The translations under genes and the position numbers were made by a program. DNA of 64,000 nucleotides, from contig NZ_JAUKWQ010000001.1 of assembly GCF_030504645.1 (NCBI RefSeq), positions 1,054,001-1,118,000 on the forward strand, in the 5' to 3' direction. The notes below the pieces were generated by a model that was not told where the DNA came from, did no database searches, and saw only the letters and a list, made by a program, of their open reading frames with translations. Source of the stretch: Rhizobium oryzicola (GTDB lineage Bacteria; Pseudomonadota; Alphaproteobacteria; Rhizobiales; Rhizobiaceae). Of this stretch, positions 62,257 to 64,000 are shown piece after piece; the stretch's first letter is position 1, and every line of letters starts with the position of its first letter.

Positions 62257-63128
62257 TCGAACTTCCAGAAGCACTTGCCGCGCATCTTGCAGGTGACGCC
62301 ACCACCACCTGCCGCGCCTGGCGGGTGACCCGTCGCGATGGCGTGGTTCTTGGCTTTACCGATCACGATGGTGACCTGACGATGGATGGCACGCTCTGCC
62401 GTGCGGCCTCAGGCTTTTCCGCCAGCGACGAGGAGGCGGCGACCGGCATTGCCGCCAGCAGCAGCGATGTCGCGGGCGGCTTTTCCTCTGATGTCATCGC
62501 GGAGGAGGATCTGGCCGCAGGGCATTTCGATGGCGCGCGCGTCGAACTCTTCCTCGTCAACTGGGTGGATCCCTCGCAATGCGTCCTGCTGGCGGTGCGC
62601 GAAGTGGGAGAGGTGACGCGTTCCGGCGGACAGTTCAAGGCGGAACTCCGAAGCCTCGCCAACCGGCTCGACCAGCCGCAGGGCAGGTTGTTCAACCGCC
62701 GCTGCGATGCCGCGCTGGGAGATGCCCGTTGTGGTGTCGATCTCGCGGGCTTCACGGGGCAGGGGGCGATCCTTGCCATGGTTGACCGCAGCCATCTGAC
62801 CGTCTCCGGTATCGCTTCCTTCGCGGCAGGCTTCTTCGATCAGGGCAGCCTGCGGCTTGCCTCCGGCGAGCGGGCCGAAATCGAGGCGCATACGGTGCTT
62901 GTCGATGGCACAGTGCAACTCAGCCTGTGGTTGCCGATGGAGCGGGATGTGGCAGGCGGCGAGGCGGTGACTGTCATTGCGGGATGCGACAAGCGCTTTT
63001 CCACCTGCAAGAGCCGCTTCAACAATCACCTGAACTTTCGCGGCTTTCCGCATGTTCCGGGCTCGGATTTCGCCTATTCCTATGTGGATGGCGAGCGGGC
63101 GCATGATGGCGGAGTGCTCTTTTCATGA
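62253..63128 (+). CDS. GTA baseplate hub protein (g13), DUF2163
   Basis: This protein of 291 residues is DUF2163: TCRAWRVTRRDGVVLGFTDH, LRSLANRLDQPQGRLFNRRC, CGVDLAGFTG and a Cys-rich C-terminus GCDKRFSTCKSRFNNHLNFR, then GFPHVPGSDF. The four C-terminal Cys may hold an Fe-S or Zn site as in the RcGTA hub. It overlaps g14 by four bases. Confidence 0.93.
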   Translation: MIELPEALAAHLAGDATTTCRAWRVTRRDGVVLGFTDHDGDLTMDGTLCRAASGFSASDEEAATGIAASSSDVAGGFSSDVIAEEDLAAGHFDGARVELFLVNWVDPSQCVLLAVREVGEVTRSGGQFKAELRSLANRLDQPQGRLFNRRCDAALGDARCGVDLAGFTGQGAILAMVDRSHLTVSGIASFAAGFFDQGSLRLASGERAEIEAHTVLVDGTVQLSLWLPMERDVAGGEAVTVIAGCDKRFSTCKSRFNNHLNFRGFPHVPGSDFAYSYVDGERAHDGGVLFS

Positions 63129-63580
63129 GCCTGGGGGAGCAGGTGGTCGCCATTGCCGAAAGCTGGATCGGCACACCCTACCGGCATCAGGGCGCGACGC
63201 GCGGCGTCGGCTGCGATTGCATCGGGCTGATCCGCGGCATCTGGCGCGAACTTTATGGCGAGGAGCCGGAACCGGTGCCGCCTTACGCGCCCGACTGGGC
63301 CGAGCGCTCCGGCGAGGAGCGCCTGCTGCAGGCGGCCTTGCGCCTGTTCGGACCACCCTTGCCGCTGGCGGAAGCGCAAGCCGGTGATATCTTGCTGTTT
63401 CGCTGGCGGGCCGATTGTCCTGCCAAGCATGCCGGCATTCTGGTCGCGCCGGATCACTTCATCCATGCCTATGAACAGGCAGCCGTCATCCGCTCCGCAC
63501 TCGTGCCGTCCTGGCGCAGACGCATCGCGGCGGTGCATAGGTTCGGGGAGGGGTGCTCTAAGCAGGATCGATCATGCTGA
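63125..63580 (+). CDS. GTA NlpC/P60 peptidase (g14)
   Basis: This 151-residue protein is an NlpC/P60 cell-wall peptidase of GTA tails: WIGTPYRHQGATRGVGCDCI with catalytic Cys32 (GCDCIGL), His102 in KHAGIL and His in DHFIHAYEQ. It probably opens peptidoglycan during DNA entry. Its last 23 bases overlap the 3' end of the convergent MazF-type gene, and the C-terminal residues (EGCSKQDRSC) look altered by that junction. Confidence 0.92.
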   Translation: MSLGEQVVAIAESWIGTPYRHQGATRGVGCDCIGLIRGIWRELYGEEPEPVPPYAPDWAERSGEERLLQAALRLFGPPLPLAEAQAGDILLFRWRADCPAKHAGILVAPDHFIHAYEQAAVIRSALVPSWRRRIAAVHRFGEGCSKQDRSC

Positions 63581-63917
63581 CAACGCGGGCAACGATTTCA
63601 TCCATGGTCGGCTCATCCAACGTGTCGACATGCCGTGCGGTTTTCAGCCTCACCCGCTCAAGAATGTCCAGCGAACGCACCTGATTGCACAGCGCCACGC
63701 CTGTCGTCTTGTGGCCGGATATGTTTACGGCCAACCCCGCCTTTCGTGAAAAGACCCCGCCGGTGGTAATCGGAACCGTCAGGCAAAGTCCCACGGCATT
63801 GATCTCGCGTGGCGTGATGACCACGCAGCGATGAGCGTCACGCATCTCATTGCCGACGACGGGGTTGAGATCGACAAGATAGACATCCCCGCGTCTGGGA
63901 ATATTGCTGCGAACCAT
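63558..63917 (-). CDS. MazF/PemK-family mRNA interferase toxin
   Basis: This protein of 119 residues is a MazF/PemK-type endoribonuclease: RRGDVYLVDLNPVVGNEMRD at the start, HRCVVITPREINAVGLCLTV and GVALCNQVRSLDIL. ATG 63917 overlaps the antitoxin stop (TGATG). It runs against the GTA genes, with its 3' end overlapping g14. It is the fourth non-structural insertion in the cluster. Confidence 0.88.
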   Translation of the reverse strand: MVRSNIPRRGDVYLVDLNPVVGNEMRDAHRCVVITPREINAVGLCLTVPITTGGVFSRKAGLAVNISGHKTTGVALCNQVRSLDILERVRLKTARHVDTLDEPTMDEIVARVVSMIDPA

Positions 63918-64000
63918 CAAAGGATTTCTTTGCCGACGGGCTGGCCGGCATTCCAGTCCGCGTTCTGCTGGTTGAGTTCAGACATTTCGTCAGAACCTTC
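63917..64000 (-). CDS. probable antitoxin of the MazF-type pair, 3' end only
   Basis: Twenty-seven codons in frame from the right edge to TGA at 63917-63919 end EMSELNQQNADWNAGQPVGK, then EIL. The stop overlaps the toxin start, as in mazEF-like operons. Only the C-terminus is in the window, so the family (AbrB-like or other) cannot be told. An ATG six codons in (Met at 63985) could also start a very short product. Confidence 0.6.
   Translation of the reverse strand, partial: EGSDEMSELNQQNADWNAGQPVGKEIL

Overview
The window reads as chromosomal DNA of a Rhizobiales bacterium, most likely Rhizobiaceae (Agrobacterium/Rhizobium group). The grounds are high GC, short ATGA/TGATG gene overlaps, a MucR/Ros-type regulator beside a pha/mrp-type antiporter operon, alphaproteobacteria-specific families (DUF1491, DUF2336, DUF5330, DUF6456), an Atu4866-like protein and paired palindromic intergenic elements like rhizobial mosaic repeats. 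No rRNA, tRNA or CRISPR was recognised.

Layout. 0-4 kb: end of mrpA and mrpBCDEFG (monovalent cation/H+ antiporter). 4-16 kb: mucR, a stand-alone DnaA-domain-IV protein with its DUF6456 partner, sufE, a DivJ-like histidine kinase, peptidoglycan-binding and DUF proteins, a di-heme RoxA-like cytochrome and a structured intergenic stretch. 16-20 kb: a DUF433/PIN toxin-antitoxin pair and a VOC-MarR-EVE block flanked by two diverged copies of the 3' end of a DUF1254 gene. 20-30 kb: DUF1254/DUF1214, a class A PBP, Cys-cluster proteins, GrpB, a metal P-type ATPase and an SDR/LysR divergent pair. 30-34 kb: a complete copper module (copA, cueR, copZ) with a MerR-type promoter. 34-41 kb: glycosyltransferase-like protein, phytase-like esterase, porin-like OMP, selO, DUF4160/DUF2442, yefM-yoeB. 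41-46 kb: paoABC-type aldehyde oxidoreductase with a catalase-like gene in one operon, then a candidate small RNA.

46-64 kb is an RcGTA-like gene transfer agent cluster in canonical order: a g1-position protein, terL, portal, a g3.5-position membrane protein, prohead protease, capsid, g6, g7, g8, tail protein g9, g10, g10.1, tape measure, g12, g13 and NlpC/P60 g14. The cluster is not compact. At gene junctions it carries a GH19 endolysin, an antisense 45-codon gene and a secreted hypothetical (g2/g3), a RelE/ParE-type toxin-antitoxin with its own operator and terminator (g3/g3.5), a 3.9-kb MFS / gate-domain / Lrp cargo (g8/g9), a MazF-type module after g14, and several palindromic repeat pairs. 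All structural genes appear open, so the particle genes look intact, but transcription is likely to be broken into segments. This patchwork GTA locus is the most interesting part of the window.
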